Shown: positions 51,065-60,500, counted from the first letter of the stretch. The stretch: 64,000 nt of DNA from Brevibacillus reuszeri (GCF_001187725.1 NZ_LGIQ01000009.1:1549493-1613492); one strand, 5' to 3'. Numbers and translations: made by a program. Notes: a model not told the origin generated them from the letters alone.

Positions 51065-52356
51065 TGACTTTCCTGATGTCTCTAATGATTGGGTCATTCG
51101 TTGGTACGATAATATGGATTGTTCAAAGCAGTATAAAGCCTGTTACACAAAAAATATTTTCGCAGACTTGGCATTACTACACGGGATTGATCCCTGTATT
51201 TTTTCTGCTTGGTGGTTCAGAGATCCTAAGCAGGATGATTTCGTTTCTAGGATCGATTGTTGCCGTGACAGATACAAGTTCCAGAACGAGTATGATCGCT
51301 GAGCAATATATACCTGCTCAGCCAACTCTCTCATCGTTAATCAACCAACAGTTCGATAATCTCTTGCGGCTTCCATATTTGAGCGAAATGGTTCTGTTCG
51401 TCATTGTACTGTGGGCAGCAGGGGCCATTATTTTTCTTGTTTCGAATGTAAAAAATTACTATAAATTCAAGTTTTTAATTTTTGCTGAGAGTCGGGTATG
51501 CGATACTTTGCAATGTCCTGTACAGGTCATAGTAAGTGCTCATGCAACAACACCGATGCTCATCGGTTTGTGGAAACCAATGATCGTGCTGCCAGATACC
51601 CAGTTAGAAGATAAAGAGCTTGCCTTGATTCTCTCCCACGAGCTCGTTCATTTGCAGCGTTGCGACCTGTTTGTAAAGCTGCTTGTGCTCGTGGCAAATG
51701 CCGTCCATTGGTTTAATCCGGTTACCTATTTAATCAACAAGCAAATGAATATGCAATGTGAGCTCGCCTGTGATGAGAAAGTCGTTAAAGGAATGGATGC
51801 GGAGAGCAGAAGGTTGTACGGTGAAATGATTCTATCCATGCTCGAGTATGGAGTCAACCAGAGAAATATCGTTTTCACCAGCAGCTTTAGCAATTCAAAA
51901 CGCTATATAAAAAGGAGACTTTCCAATCTGATGAAAGGGCAAGAAACAAAGAGATCGATTCTGTTGATGTCTTTTGTCGCGTTATTTGTATTGATTGGAG
52001 CAGGCGGACTTGCTGCGTATGTTGCCAAAACTACTTTGCCAGTAGATTTTTTGTCTGAGAAGGCCAGACGTGTTGTTGCACCATTAACTACTGTGTCGAG
52101 TGGCTACAATAAAATCAACGTTAAAGATATCGACGGTACCATGGTTGCTTACGATAAAAATGGGAATAGGCTGCCGGCAACACCGAAAGGAAGCGATGCT
52201 CCTGAGAAACTTACAGACAAGGAGCTCGTGGATCGCATTAAAAAACATTTAGAAAAGCAGCTTCCTGTGCCAGAGGGATATCTTGAGGCTTTGCCACAAA
52301 ATGAGCGAGATGCGTTAAACGAGGCATATAGCATTCAGCTTCACAGTTCCAATTAG
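51061..52356 (+). CDS. BlaR1/MecR1-like M56 membrane metalloprotease without penicillin sensor
   Basis: A 431-residue membrane protein with four probable membrane helices and the M56 zinc motif HELVH in LILSHELVHLQRCDL near residue 196. After a last helix (about 300-320) only about 110 residues remain, without the penicillin-binding sensor domain of BlaR1 and MecR1 (about 250 residues). It therefore probably senses something else and cleaves the BlaI-type repressor. The start overlaps the repressor stop, so they are coupled. Confidence 0.88.
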   Translation: MMTFLMSLMIGSFVGTIIWIVQSSIKPVTQKIFSQTWHYYTGLIPVFFLLGGSEILSRMISFLGSIVAVTDTSSRTSMIAEQYIPAQPTLSSLINQQFDNLLRLPYLSEMVLFVIVLWAAGAIIFLVSNVKNYYKFKFLIFAESRVCDTLQCPVQVIVSAHATTPMLIGLWKPMIVLPDTQLEDKELALILSHELVHLQRCDLFVKLLVLVANAVHWFNPVTYLINKQMNMQCELACDEKVVKGMDAESRRLYGEMILSMLEYGVNQRNIVFTSSFSNSKRYIKRRLSNLMKGQETKRSILLMSFVALFVLIGAGGLAAYVAKTTLPVDFLSEKARRVVAPLTTVSSGYNKINVKDIDGTMVAYDKNGNRLPATPKGSDAPEKLTDKELVDRIKKHLEKQLPVPEGYLEALPQNERDALNEAYSIQLHSSN

Positions 52357-52396
52357 GGACGGTTAACCTATCTAAATAAAATGGGAGATGACAAAG

Positions 52397-52999
52397 TTGT
52401 TCGATACAAGGTTGAAATACATGCTGTTCAGTTTGCTTTTTGTTCTGATGATCGTGCCTATTGCGCAAGCCGCTGAGGAGGTTGAGGAATTTTTCTGGTC
52501 AGAATCTGTGCCACTCCCATCATGCAGCGGAGGAAGCAGGGGGGATGGAACACCTCCGAGTCAAGGTGGTGTGGTGATCGATGGCAAGAAAGTGATCATG
52601 GAGATTCCTTCTTGTGAAGAAGTGAAGAAAACACGTGTTTTAGTCCTTGTGAACGGAAAGTATTTGCATGTGAGAGGGGTTAAAGCTGAATCAGCACCAT
52701 TCATTGAAAATGGACGAACCATGATTCCGTTGCGAGCAATGGCGGATGTATTCGGGTTTCAAACGAATTGGGAAGCAACTGAAGGAAAAATTACGCTTAC
52801 CAAAGATGGTCGAAGCATTATTCTTCACATCGGGAAGTCGGAGATTATCGTTGACGGAAAGACAGAATATTTTGAAGGAGCAGTACCGATGACGAAAAAC
52901 AGTCGGACATTTTTACCCGCCAGCAAGCTCGCTGAAATACTAGGAATTCAGGTTGTCTGGGATGGAACAACCAGAACTGCGACGTTTACCAGTGAATAG
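52397..52999 (+). CDS. Exported protein with copper-amine-oxidase-type stalk domain
   Basis: A protein of about 200 residues with a signal peptide (LKYMLFSLLFVLMIVPIAQA) and a C-terminal repeat found in copper amine oxidase N-terminal stalks (FIENGRTMIPLRAMADVFG, then TKNSRTFLPASKLAEILG). These domains bind surfaces or other proteins; there is no oxidase part. TTG at 52397 has better ribosome-site spacing than ATG at 52388, which sits against GGGAG. It is the third gene of the blaI-blaR-like unit, 40 bp after it, and may be its output or sensor partner. Confidence 0.8.
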   Translation: MFDTRLKYMLFSLLFVLMIVPIAQAAEEVEEFFWSESVPLPSCSGGSRGDGTPPSQGGVVIDGKKVIMEIPSCEEVKKTRVLVLVNGKYLHVRGVKAESAPFIENGRTMIPLRAMADVFGFQTNWEATEGKITLTKDGRSIILHIGKSEIIVDGKTEYFEGAVPMTKNSRTFLPASKLAEILGIQVVWDGTTRTATFTSE

Positions 53000-53022
53000 G
53001 ATTTGTGCTTGATGTGTATCAG

Positions 53023-53065
53023 CCTCTAGACAAGGTTCCGTAAGGGACGAGTCTAGGGGATTTTT
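53023..53065 (+). terminator. Terminator of the blaI-blaR-stalk unit
   Basis: CCTCTAGAC and GTCTAGGGG flank a 19-base loop, followed by five Ts. The 150 bp between here and rlmH show no other gene. Confidence 0.75.
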
Positions 53066-53221
53066 CGTTAAATGCGCGCTCTTCTAGCTATTCTGGGGTA
53101 GAATAAGGTAGGAAACCGGGAATGGAAATGACAAGCATGTTCAGACGATAGAAACGATTAGATATTCACGCGACAATGGGACAGATCGCGCTATGACATA
53201 GAGAAAGGACTGTAAGAGAAC

Positions 53222-53701
53222 GTGCAGATTACGATTATTACGGTAGGGAAGCTTAAGGAAAAGTATTTGCGTGAAGGCATAGATGAATATAGCAAGCGCT
53301 TGTCGGCTTACTGTAAGCTGCAGGTCATAGAAGTGAACGACGAAAAAGCGCCTGAAGAGATGAGCGCGGCAGAGATGGAGCAGGTCAAGCGCAAGGAAGG
53401 CGAGCGCATCCTGGCGCAGATCAAGCAGGACCAGTATGTGATTGCGCTCGCGATTGATGGGCAGATGTGGTCATCGGAGAAGCTGTCGGCGGAGATGGAC
53501 AAGCTCGCTTTGCATGGGCGTAGCCAAATTGCGTTTGTGATTGGAGGGTCGCTGGGGCTGGCTGATCAGGTGTTGAAGCGGGCGGATGCGTTGTTGTCGT
53601 TTTCGAAGATGACTTTTCCGCATCAGTTGGTGAGGCTGGTTCTACTTGAGCAGGTTTATCGGGCGTTTCGGATTAGTCGGGGGGAGCCATACCACAAGTA
53701 A
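53222..53701 (+). CDS. rlmH: 23S rRNA (pseudouridine(1915)-N3)-methyltransferase RlmH
   Basis: SPOUT methyltransferase that modifies pseudouridine 1915 in helix 69. The 159-residue length is standard. It has ITVGKLKEKYLREGIDEYSKR at the start, IALAIDGQMWSSEKL, the SAM-knot FVIGGSLGLADQV and the C-terminal EQVYRAFRISRGEPYHK. Start is GTG after GAAAGGACTG. In relatives it follows the htrA and CxxH genes directly. Confidence 0.97.
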   Translation: MQITIITVGKLKEKYLREGIDEYSKRLSAYCKLQVIEVNDEKAPEEMSAAEMEQVKRKEGERILAQIKQDQYVIALAIDGQMWSSEKLSAEMDKLALHGRSQIAFVIGGSLGLADQVLKRADALLSFSKMTFPHQLVRLVLLEQVYRAFRISRGEPYHK

Positions 53702-53799
53702 CGGCGAAAAATTTTAATATCTCAATCTATCTCAAACACCATTTTTTCACCCCACATAAAATAATTCCACACAAAAAGAATTTTTCAAATGACAGCCCA

Positions 53800-53973
53800 A
53801 CATTTTTGTGCAATAATATCCATAATTACATACTGGTACCTTTAATTCAGTCCAGAGAGGCTGACAAGGACAGCGGAAAAATGATCATTGCTTGGGTAGC
53901 CTATGGGATATCCAACGTTCATTTATGTAGAAAAAGCTTCTTGTCAGGTATTGGCAAGAAGCTTTTTCATTTT
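53800..53973 (+). promoter_or_regulatory. PyrR-type attenuator leader upstream of codBA
   Basis: At 53849-53862 the leader contains AGTCCAGAGAGGCT, the loop recognised by PyrR. It is framed by CCTT (53839-53842) and AAGG (53866-53869), which can close the anti-antiterminator. At 53930-53973 a strong terminator (GAAAAAGCTTCTTG pairing with CAAGAAGCTTTTTC, then T-rich) follows. UMP-bound PyrR should favour termination, so cytosine salvage genes would be shut off when pyrimidines are plentiful. Confidence 0.85.
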
Positions 53974-54047
53974 CCTAATCGTCTAAAGTAATCGAAGTTT
54001 CCTTCGGTACCAGTTTCTAATCAACTAACTTATTGGGGGGAATTGGT

Positions 54048-55322
54048 ATGTCTAACGTAGATAAGGAATTCTCGTTTCAGGCGGTGCCTCAGGCGAGTCG
54101 TAATGGATTTTGGAAGATTCTTGCGGTCATGCTCTCTTTCACTTTCTTTTCAGCAAGCATGTGGTCTGGAGGGACATTAGGAAGCGGGTTAACGTTTGTC
54201 CAGTTTATTTGGATCGTAATAACAGGTAACCTGATCCTGGGTCTATATACAGGCTCATTGGCTTATATTGCAGCAAAAACGGGGTTGTCCACCCATTTGT
54301 TGACGAAATATGCATTTGGTGAAAAAGGCTCGTATTTATCTTCCTTTTTATTAGCGACAACTCAAGTAGGGTGGTTTGGTGTCGGACTTGCGATGTTTGC
54401 TGTTCCCGTTGAAAAAGCGACTGGGATTAATGTGTATGTGTTAATTGCGATTTTAGGTTTAATGATGACAGCGTCCGCTATTTTTGGGATGAAGGCTTTA
54501 ACCGTATTAGGATTTGTCGCCGTTCCTGCAATTGCTATTTTCGGGAGCTATTCTATGGTTGATGCAGCTGGAACAATCGGGGGGTTACAGGGCTTGCTCG
54601 CCTATCAACCAACTGAGACAATGGGTATTGCAGCAGCATTAACCATTTGTATCGGCTCTTTTATTAGTGGTGGTACGCTTACACCTGACTTTGCCCGTTT
54701 TGCCAAGACATCACGTTCAGCTGTTACGGCGATTGTGATTGCGTTCTTTCTCGGAAACTCACTGATGTTTTTGTTTGGTGCTGTAGGGGCCATTGCTTTT
54801 GGGAAAGCGGATGTCTCGGATATCATGTTTTTACAGGGTCTCATTATCCCTGCGATCATTGTACTCGGCTTAAATATTTGGACGACAAATGATAGTGCGT
54901 TATACGCTTCAGGGTTAGGCTTCGCCAATATTACGAAAATATCGAAGCATAAAGTGGTTGTCTTTAACGGAATTGTCGGTACAATCGCAGCTATGTGGCT
55001 TTATAATAACTTTGTTGGCTTTTTGACCATCCTAGGCTCCACGCTGCCATCGATTGGAGCGATTGTACTCGCAGATTACTTTCTTTTAAAGCGTGGAAAA
55101 TACCAACCGTTTGAAACGATGCGTTTTAAAGCAGTGAATTGGGTTGCGATTGTCGCATGGGTATGTGGAGTTGTCATTGCAAAATTTGCACCAGGCATCC
55201 CTCCAATCAATGGATTATTAGGGTCTGCCATTATTTATGTCGTTGTGATGAAATGTCTGCCTCAGGAAAAATCATCGATGAGTAAAATAAATGAAAGTGG
55301 CGGTGTAATCAATGATAATTAA
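54048..55322 (+). CDS. codB: Cytosine permease (NCS1 family)
   Basis: A 424-residue membrane protein with about twelve helices; the NCS1 pattern (FWKILAVMLSFTFFSASMWSGG near the N-terminus, then FVGFLTILGSTLPSIGAIVLADYFL) is clear. It imports cytosine for the deaminase encoded next. ATG at 54048 follows TTGGGGGG; an in-frame TTG five codons upstream sits in that ribosome site. It overlaps codA by 11 bases. Confidence 0.92.
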   Translation: MSNVDKEFSFQAVPQASRNGFWKILAVMLSFTFFSASMWSGGTLGSGLTFVQFIWIVITGNLILGLYTGSLAYIAAKTGLSTHLLTKYAFGEKGSYLSSFLLATTQVGWFGVGLAMFAVPVEKATGINVYVLIAILGLMMTASAIFGMKALTVLGFVAVPAIAIFGSYSMVDAAGTIGGLQGLLAYQPTETMGIAAALTICIGSFISGGTLTPDFARFAKTSRSAVTAIVIAFFLGNSLMFLFGAVGAIAFGKADVSDIMFLQGLIIPAIIVLGLNIWTTNDSALYASGLGFANITKISKHKVVVFNGIVGTIAAMWLYNNFVGFLTILGSTLPSIGAIVLADYFLLKRGKYQPFETMRFKAVNWVAIVAWVCGVVIAKFAPGIPPINGLLGSAIIYVVVMKCLPQEKSSMSKINESGGVINDN

Positions 55323-56580
55323 AAATGCAAAGCTTAGAGGGAAAGAAGGGCTTTGGCACCTACTACTAGAAGACGGCAAGTTCCATAAAGTGACGCAGGA
55401 ACTTGGAGATGTGGAAGGCAAAGAAATTGTAGATGTGAATGGTTCTCTCGTCCTTCCACCGTTCATTGAGCCGCATATCCATTTGGACACAACATTAACA
55501 GCCGGTGAACCGGAGTGGAATATCAGTGGGACCTTGTTCGAAGGGATTCAAAGATGGTCGCAGCGAAAAGAAACATTAACAAGGGACGATGTGAAAACGA
55601 GAGCGAAAACAGCGCTAAAATGGCAAATTGCTCAAGGGATTCAGCACGTCCGTACACATGTAGATGTAACCGATCCAGAGCTAACAGCCCTGAAAGCAAT
55701 GCTGGAAGTTAAGGAAGAACTGGCATCCTTCGTAGATATTCAGCTTGTTGCGTTTCCACAAGAAGGGATCCTTTCCTATCCGAATGGGGTCGAGTTGCTT
55801 GAGGAATCATTGAAGATGGGCGCAGATGTAGTCGGTGGCATCCCTCATTTTGAATTTACGAGAGAATATGGTGTGGATTCATTAAAAATAGTCTTTGACC
55901 TGGCTGAAAAGTATGACCGATTGGTTGACATTCATTGCGATGAAATCGATGATGAACAATCACGCTTTGTTGAGGTTGTCGCGAAAGAGGCATACGAACG
56001 TGGAATCGGTACGCGTACAACAGCGAGCCATACAACGGCAATGGGCTCTTACAATGATGCCTATACGTATAAATTATTCCGTCTGTTAAAGCTTTCTTCC
56101 ATTAATTTTGTATCGAACCCACTAGTGAATATTCACCTTCAAGGGCGATTTGATACGTATCCAAAAAGACGAGGTCTGACACGGGTAAAAGAGCTGCAGG
56201 AAGCTGGGCTGAATGTTTGCTTTGGCCACGACGATATTTTTGACCCGTGGTATCCGCTGGGAACAGGAAATATGCTTCAAGTCTTGCATATGGGCATCCA
56301 TGCTTCGCAATTAATGGGCTATGAGCAAATTGTCAATTCCATTGATTTGATCACGAAAAACAGCGCCAAAACACTGCACATTGAAGAGACTTACGGAATT
56401 GAGGAAGGCAAACCAGCTAATTTCATTGTCTTGTCTGCGGAAAATGAATATGAAGCCATTCGCAAGCAAGCGGTGGTTACGTATTCCTTTAGAAATGGAA
56501 AGCAAATTGCCAAAACAAAACCAAGTGAAACAACGATCACTCTTGATCAAAAGGAAGAGAACGTTACTTTTAATAGGTAG
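55312..56580 (+). CDS. codA: Cytosine deaminase
   Basis: Amidohydrolase that turns cytosine into uracil and ammonia. The 422-residue product shows the metal motif PHIHLD near residue 52, VRTHVDVT, DIHCDEIDDEQSR with the catalytic glutamate, SHTTAMGSYND and GHDDIFDPWYPLG. Start ATG lies inside the end of codB, so the two are translationally coupled and share the PyrR leader. Confidence 0.94.
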   Translation: MIIKNAKLRGKEGLWHLLLEDGKFHKVTQELGDVEGKEIVDVNGSLVLPPFIEPHIHLDTTLTAGEPEWNISGTLFEGIQRWSQRKETLTRDDVKTRAKTALKWQIAQGIQHVRTHVDVTDPELTALKAMLEVKEELASFVDIQLVAFPQEGILSYPNGVELLEESLKMGADVVGGIPHFEFTREYGVDSLKIVFDLAEKYDRLVDIHCDEIDDEQSRFVEVVAKEAYERGIGTRTTASHTTAMGSYNDAYTYKLFRLLKLSSINFVSNPLVNIHLQGRFDTYPKRRGLTRVKELQEAGLNVCFGHDDIFDPWYPLGTGNMLQVLHMGIHASQLMGYEQIVNSIDLITKNSAKTLHIEETYGIEEGKPANFIVLSAENEYEAIRKQAVVTYSFRNGKQIAKTKPSETTITLDQKEENVTFNR

Positions 56581-56591
56581 GAGACAATGAT

Positions 56592-56622
56592 GCGCAGCCT
56601 TAATAGGGTTGCGCTTTTTTTT
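56592..56622 (+). terminator. Terminator after codBA
   Basis: GCGCAGCC and GGGTTGCGC form a short stem followed by a run of Ts. Confidence 0.75.
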
Positions 56623-56658
56623 ACAGGCATTACACGATAGAGCGAGGTCAAAAAAATC

Positions 56659-56700
56659 AGCAAAAAACCCACGTAAATGTCGTGTCTTTTACGTGGGTTA
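56659..56700 (-). terminator. Terminator of the RidA-type gene
   Basis: ACCCACGTAAA and its complement flank a short loop. On the minus strand GGGTTTTTTGC follows the stem, giving the U tract for the gene that ends at 56719. Confidence 0.8.
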
Positions 56701-56718
56701 GATGGTATGCAAGTAGTT

Positions 56719-57117
56719 TTAGACTCTAGCTGCCCATATTTCAATTTCTATTTTTATTTCTGGTAATCCTAATTCAGAAAGATAACCAATCGTCATTGCC
56801 GGATAATTACTCCCGAACAATTCCTCCCATTTTGCATAAAGATAATCCCAATCTATTTTTTGAGTAGCCCATATATTTACTTTGATAATATGTTCTGCTG
56901 TTAATTCCTCTGCGTGTAATACGGTTTGTATATTGTTAAACGTATTCTCTATTTGTTCGTTCATACTGTCGGGTATCTCACCATTCTGATCTGCCCCGAT
57001 TTGACCAGAAGCAACATACCACTCTGCATTTCGCGGAATCTTCGTAATATGCGTGTAGTTACCTACTGGGTTATACATACCTGCCGGGTTTTTCCTAACG
57101 ATTTTTGCATTTTCCAT
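56719..57117 (-). CDS. RidA-family protein (imine deaminase-like)
   Basis: A 132-residue protein of the YjgF/RidA superfamily (WYVASGQIGADQNGEI, then IENTFNNIQTVLHAEELTAEHIIKVNIW, ending EIEIEIWAARV). RidA hydrolyses reactive enamines and imines; this variant lacks the standard C-terminal arginine motif of RidA proper, so it may belong to another Rid subgroup. It reads opposite to codBA. The 370 bp upstream (57118-57491) show no gene. Confidence 0.85.
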   Translation of the reverse strand: MENAKIVRKNPAGMYNPVGNYTHITKIPRNAEWYVASGQIGADQNGEIPDSMNEQIENTFNNIQTVLHAEELTAEHIIKVNIWATQKIDWDYLYAKWEELFGSNYPAMTIGYLSELGLPEIKIEIEIWAARV

Positions 57118-57491
57118 TTTATATGACCTCGCAATCTAAAGTTTTCTGCTATCTTGACTATGCATTCATTTTTGGACAGACTTCTCCCGTAAAATGAATT
57201 CTAGAAAAAAACAGCAGTAGAGTATCCATATCCAAAAGATATACAGCGTAGGGACTTTTTCTTCATGGATGGATTACTCCTTTCTTGTAGATACGAAGTG
57301 AATGCTATGAATAGATTGTAGCCAAAATAATAGGTTGAGTCAAAATGGATTGATCGGTGACGATATACGTGCATCGTTTTTGTGGTAAATTTGCACATAT
57401 GCAACCGCTAGTTGACAACCTTCAAGGCATGGTTGCTAGCAATGCAACCTAAGCTTTTGCAATGATAATAACAACGAAAGGAGTGTAGATA

Positions 57492-58112
57492 ATGACTATA
57501 TCAAACAGAATACAAACTTTGAGAAAGGCAAAAGGAATTTCTCAAGAAGGGCTTGCAGAAAAAATAGGCGTATCACGGCAGGCAGTCTCAAAATGGGAAA
57601 GTGAACAATCTACCCCTGAACTGGATAAAATCGTTTTGTTGAGCGATTTCTTTGAAGTGACGACAGATTATCTTCTTAAAGGCAAAGGTACCGAAAATGA
57701 AGGCAATCAAAAAAGAGATATCAATGCTCATATTTTTACGGTGGTAGCTACAGCACTTCATTTTTTTGGTGTAATTTTAGCTTGCTTTATTTGGTATGAA
57801 AAACAGCATACAATCGCAACTGTAATAGGGTTTATCTTTTTAGCACTTGGTCTTATCGTTTTTACAGTAGGAATGTATGTTTCTTCAAAAGAAACGAAGA
57901 CAACAGCAAAGAGAAATTTTTGGTTGCTCAATATATGGCTCATTAGTTTTATTCCATTTTCAGTTATCTACAACATCTTACGTATAGACATACCGGCTCC
58001 ATATCCGATGTCACCCAAGTCATATATTTACGACCAGCCATTTTGGATAGTTTACATTTTGGTATGTTCATCGGTTATGTTTTTTCAATTTAAATCTAGC
58101 GCAAGAAAATGA
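57492..58112 (+). CDS. XRE-type regulator with membrane domain
   Basis: A 206-residue protein. Residues 5-60 form a helix-turn-helix (IQTLRKAKGISQEGLAEKIG, VSRQAVSKWESEQ). A short linker is followed by four probable membrane segments (about residues 79-200). Such fusions occur in Firmicutes as membrane-tethered regulators, often of stress or transporter genes. AAAGGAGTG precedes the ATG. No partner gene is evident beside it. Confidence 0.85.
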   Translation: MTISNRIQTLRKAKGISQEGLAEKIGVSRQAVSKWESEQSTPELDKIVLLSDFFEVTTDYLLKGKGTENEGNQKRDINAHIFTVVATALHFFGVILACFIWYEKQHTIATVIGFIFLALGLIVFTVGMYVSSKETKTTAKRNFWLLNIWLISFIPFSVIYNILRIDIPAPYPMSPKSYIYDQPFWIVYILVCSSVMFFQFKSSARK

Positions 58113-58231
58113 GCATAACCCTAACTAGATTACAATCGGAATAGAAGCGTTATGATAATTGACAGATACATCTGCCGGACTAAACTGGGAAATTACAGAA
58201 AATAGGTAACATAACAAAGCTGAGACGTATC

Positions 58232-58266
58232 AAGGAGCTGCTACCGCATGCTCCTTTTATTTTTAC
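58232..58266 (+). terminator. Terminator after the XRE-membrane gene
   Basis: AAGGAGC, 11-base loop, GCTCCTT, then TTATTTTT. Confidence 0.75.
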
Positions 58267-58366
58267 AAGATGTAATTCAAGTTACAGAAATGAAGCCGCA
58301 AAAGTAATAAACTATGAATAGAAAAAGCAAACTGCTAAAAGCAGGACGAGAGGAAGTTGGCGGCGA

Positions 58367-58993
58367 ATGAGCATGAAGAAAAAGATCGTATCTGTTGGCG
58401 GTGTATTTATTGTAGGTGTACTTTTCGGTTCGGCCCTTATGTATAACGATTCGTTCTATCATACGGTCAATCATGCAATAGGAAAAGGTGCAACACAGAA
58501 TTCAATCGTATCATCAGGTAATGCGGGCGGGGTAGAGACGATTAATGTAAACACTATGGATATGGAAACGGCTATGATGGCTGTTCAAGGAGAACGCGCA
58601 AAACTGCTGGAAAAGCAGCTACAGGATCAAATTAAAGCCGTGCAGGATAAGAACGAGCAAATAGCTAAATTAAATGATGCTCAGTCCAAGCTTCGTGAGT
58701 TACAGGCAGATGCCCATAACGATCAGGGTATGAATGAAGAGCAGAAAGAAGCCTTGAAAAAGGCAATGGAAGGTGCTGGGCTTAACACAAAGCTGCCAGA
58801 AAACAAAGAAGAGCTCGATGCGTTGGAGTCGCAAATAAGAAATCAAATCGATGCTTCATCGAATTCGCAACAAATGGACATGCTTCGTTTGCAAAGTCTG
58901 AGTAATAAACGAAACGAAGCCTTCGACACTATGTCGAACTTCATCAAGAAGATGCAGGATTCCAGAAGCAGCATTATTGGCAATATGAGATAA
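58367..58993 (+). CDS. Membrane-anchored coiled-coil protein of unknown function
   Basis: A 208-residue protein. An N-terminal anchor (VSVGGVFIVGVLFGSALMY, residues 8-26) leaves the rest outside. Residues from about 70 to 110 (LEKQLQDQIKAVQDKNEQIAKL) and 120-200 are charged, heptad-like helices. No enzyme motif or known family is seen. The ATG at 58367 (or 58373) has no strong Shine-Dalgarno; GAGGAAG lies about 20 bases before. Confidence 0.65.
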   Translation: MSMKKKIVSVGGVFIVGVLFGSALMYNDSFYHTVNHAIGKGATQNSIVSSGNAGGVETINVNTMDMETAMMAVQGERAKLLEKQLQDQIKAVQDKNEQIAKLNDAQSKLRELQADAHNDQGMNEEQKEALKKAMEGAGLNTKLPENKEELDALESQIRNQIDASSNSQQMDMLRLQSLSNKRNEAFDTMSNFIKKMQDSRSSIIGNMR

Positions 58994-59117
58994 GGGAAGT
59001 TGAGTAGATGTCCTCCGAAGATTTCTTCCATGGGCGAAGATCTTCTTTTGATCGAGCGGACTTAATCCTGAGTGGGCTTGTGATTTTGGCGGCAGATTAA
59101 ATAAAGGGCTGATGAAT

Positions 59118-59699
59118 ATGAAAAGTATCTTGTTCAAGTATCTGCGCCAATACACATCTCTTACAGAAGAACAGCAGCAGGCAATCGTCGATGAAATCCT
59201 GATAGAGGAATATAAAAAGGGAACCGTGCTCCTCAGACAAGGAGAGGTTCCGGCAAAATGCTACTTCGTTTTGAAGGGATGCGTAAGGCAGTACGCGATT
59301 GATGAAGCGGGTAATGAGGTTACCTCCAATTTCTTCACGGAAGAGCAAGGCGTCTCGATTCACAATCGTCATCAACAAAATAAGACGTCTCCCTACACCT
59401 TCGCTTGTCTGGAAGACTGTGTATTGGTCGTTGGCGATTTGAACGATGAACCGGACATGTTTCACAAGCACTCCCAGTTGGAAACCATGGTGCGCAAGAT
59501 GGTAGAGGAAAGCCTGGGCGAGATCCAGGATGAATGGACTTCATTTATCGCTTCCACGCCCGAAGAACGTTATAAAGCGCTATTGCGAAAAAGACCGAGT
59601 CTGGTCAATCGTGTACCACAGCATCAATTGGCGAGCTATCTTGGAATTACGCCCGAGTCTTTAAGTCGCATCAAAAAGCGGATCAATACGACTGAATGA
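59118..59699 (+). CDS. Crp/Fnr-family transcriptional regulator
   Basis: A 193-residue protein with a cyclic-nucleotide-binding-type beta roll (VLLRQGEVPAKCYFVLKGCVRQY) and a C-terminal helix-turn-helix (QHQLASYLGITPESLSRIKKR). No cysteine cluster for an iron-sulfur sensor is present. AAAGGG is nine bases before ATG 59118, which is preferred over ATG 59112. It converges on the DUF4386 gene, 10 bp away. Confidence 0.85.
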   Translation: MKSILFKYLRQYTSLTEEQQQAIVDEILIEEYKKGTVLLRQGEVPAKCYFVLKGCVRQYAIDEAGNEVTSNFFTEEQGVSIHNRHQQNKTSPYTFACLEDCVLVVGDLNDEPDMFHKHSQLETMVRKMVEESLGEIQDEWTSFIASTPEERYKALLRKRPSLVNRVPQHQLASYLGITPESLSRIKKRINTTE

Positions 59700-59708
59700 T
59701 GAAACGGA

Positions 59709-60413
59709 TCATGCACGCTTGGGGAGCTTTCCTCCTTTGACCAGCAGCCATATCCCGAAGCCTAATTCTCCGGCAACCATTGGCAACATGAATACGAGAT
59801 TCAGTATGGCAATCAGGCTATCATATTGCGTGAAAAACGTTTTGCTCAGGTGAATGATGATATAGCCGATAGAAGCAAGGAGCAATAAAATACTGATCAC
59901 TTTCGGTATACTGCTAGATTGAAGAGCCACATACCCGATCATCAATAGATGGGCACCAAAAACAATCAAACCAATCGACCAGATCGCTTCAAATGCCTGG
60001 AGAAACAGGAGCATGAACGACTGAACTTGTTCGATTTTGATCACGGATAAACCGGTTGAATCTGTCGCGAGCAGAAGCACAACGATCAAACTCAGTATGG
60101 CAATTCCCAATATCGTCGAATAGATGAGACGAAGCCATGCAGCGAGCAGGGACAGGCTTTTATTGATTGGCTTCAAGAAGATATAAAGAGCCCATGCGAC
60201 GATGATGTCACTGATCAGGATGATGAGCCACCCAAAAATCTCGCCTTTGAAAAGACTGATTGAAGTGGTGATGTTGGTATAGGTGGTGCTAGCATCCCCT
60301 GTCACCACAAGGCTTTCATGGACAAAGCCATAGGAGAAAAAGGCAGCGAGTGCCATAATGATGATGGAAGTTCCTGCAATGACCGCAGACTTTCGCTCAG
60401 ATAGTGTAGCCAT
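59709..60413 (-). CDS. DUF4386 membrane protein
   Basis: A 234-residue integral membrane protein with about six segments (SAVIAGTSIIIMALAAFFSYG first) and the DUF4386 layout. It reads toward the Crp-like gene, with the stops 10 bp apart. In other genomes such proteins also lie next to Crp- or TetR-like regulators, so the regulator may control it. Function unknown. Confidence 0.8.
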   Translation of the reverse strand: MATLSERKSAVIAGTSIIIMALAAFFSYGFVHESLVVTGDASTTYTNITTSISLFKGEIFGWLIILISDIIVAWALYIFLKPINKSLSLLAAWLRLIYSTILGIAILSLIVVLLLATDSTGLSVIKIEQVQSFMLLFLQAFEAIWSIGLIVFGAHLLMIGYVALQSSSIPKVISILLLLASIGYIIIHLSKTFFTQYDSLIAILNLVFMLPMVAGELGFGIWLLVKGGKLPKRA

Positions 60414-60500
60414 AAAATATCCTCCTCAATGGAACTGGATGAATTCCATTTTAATGAGGAGGAGTATGACTTTCATTGACTTAAATCAAGAGAACGCTTC

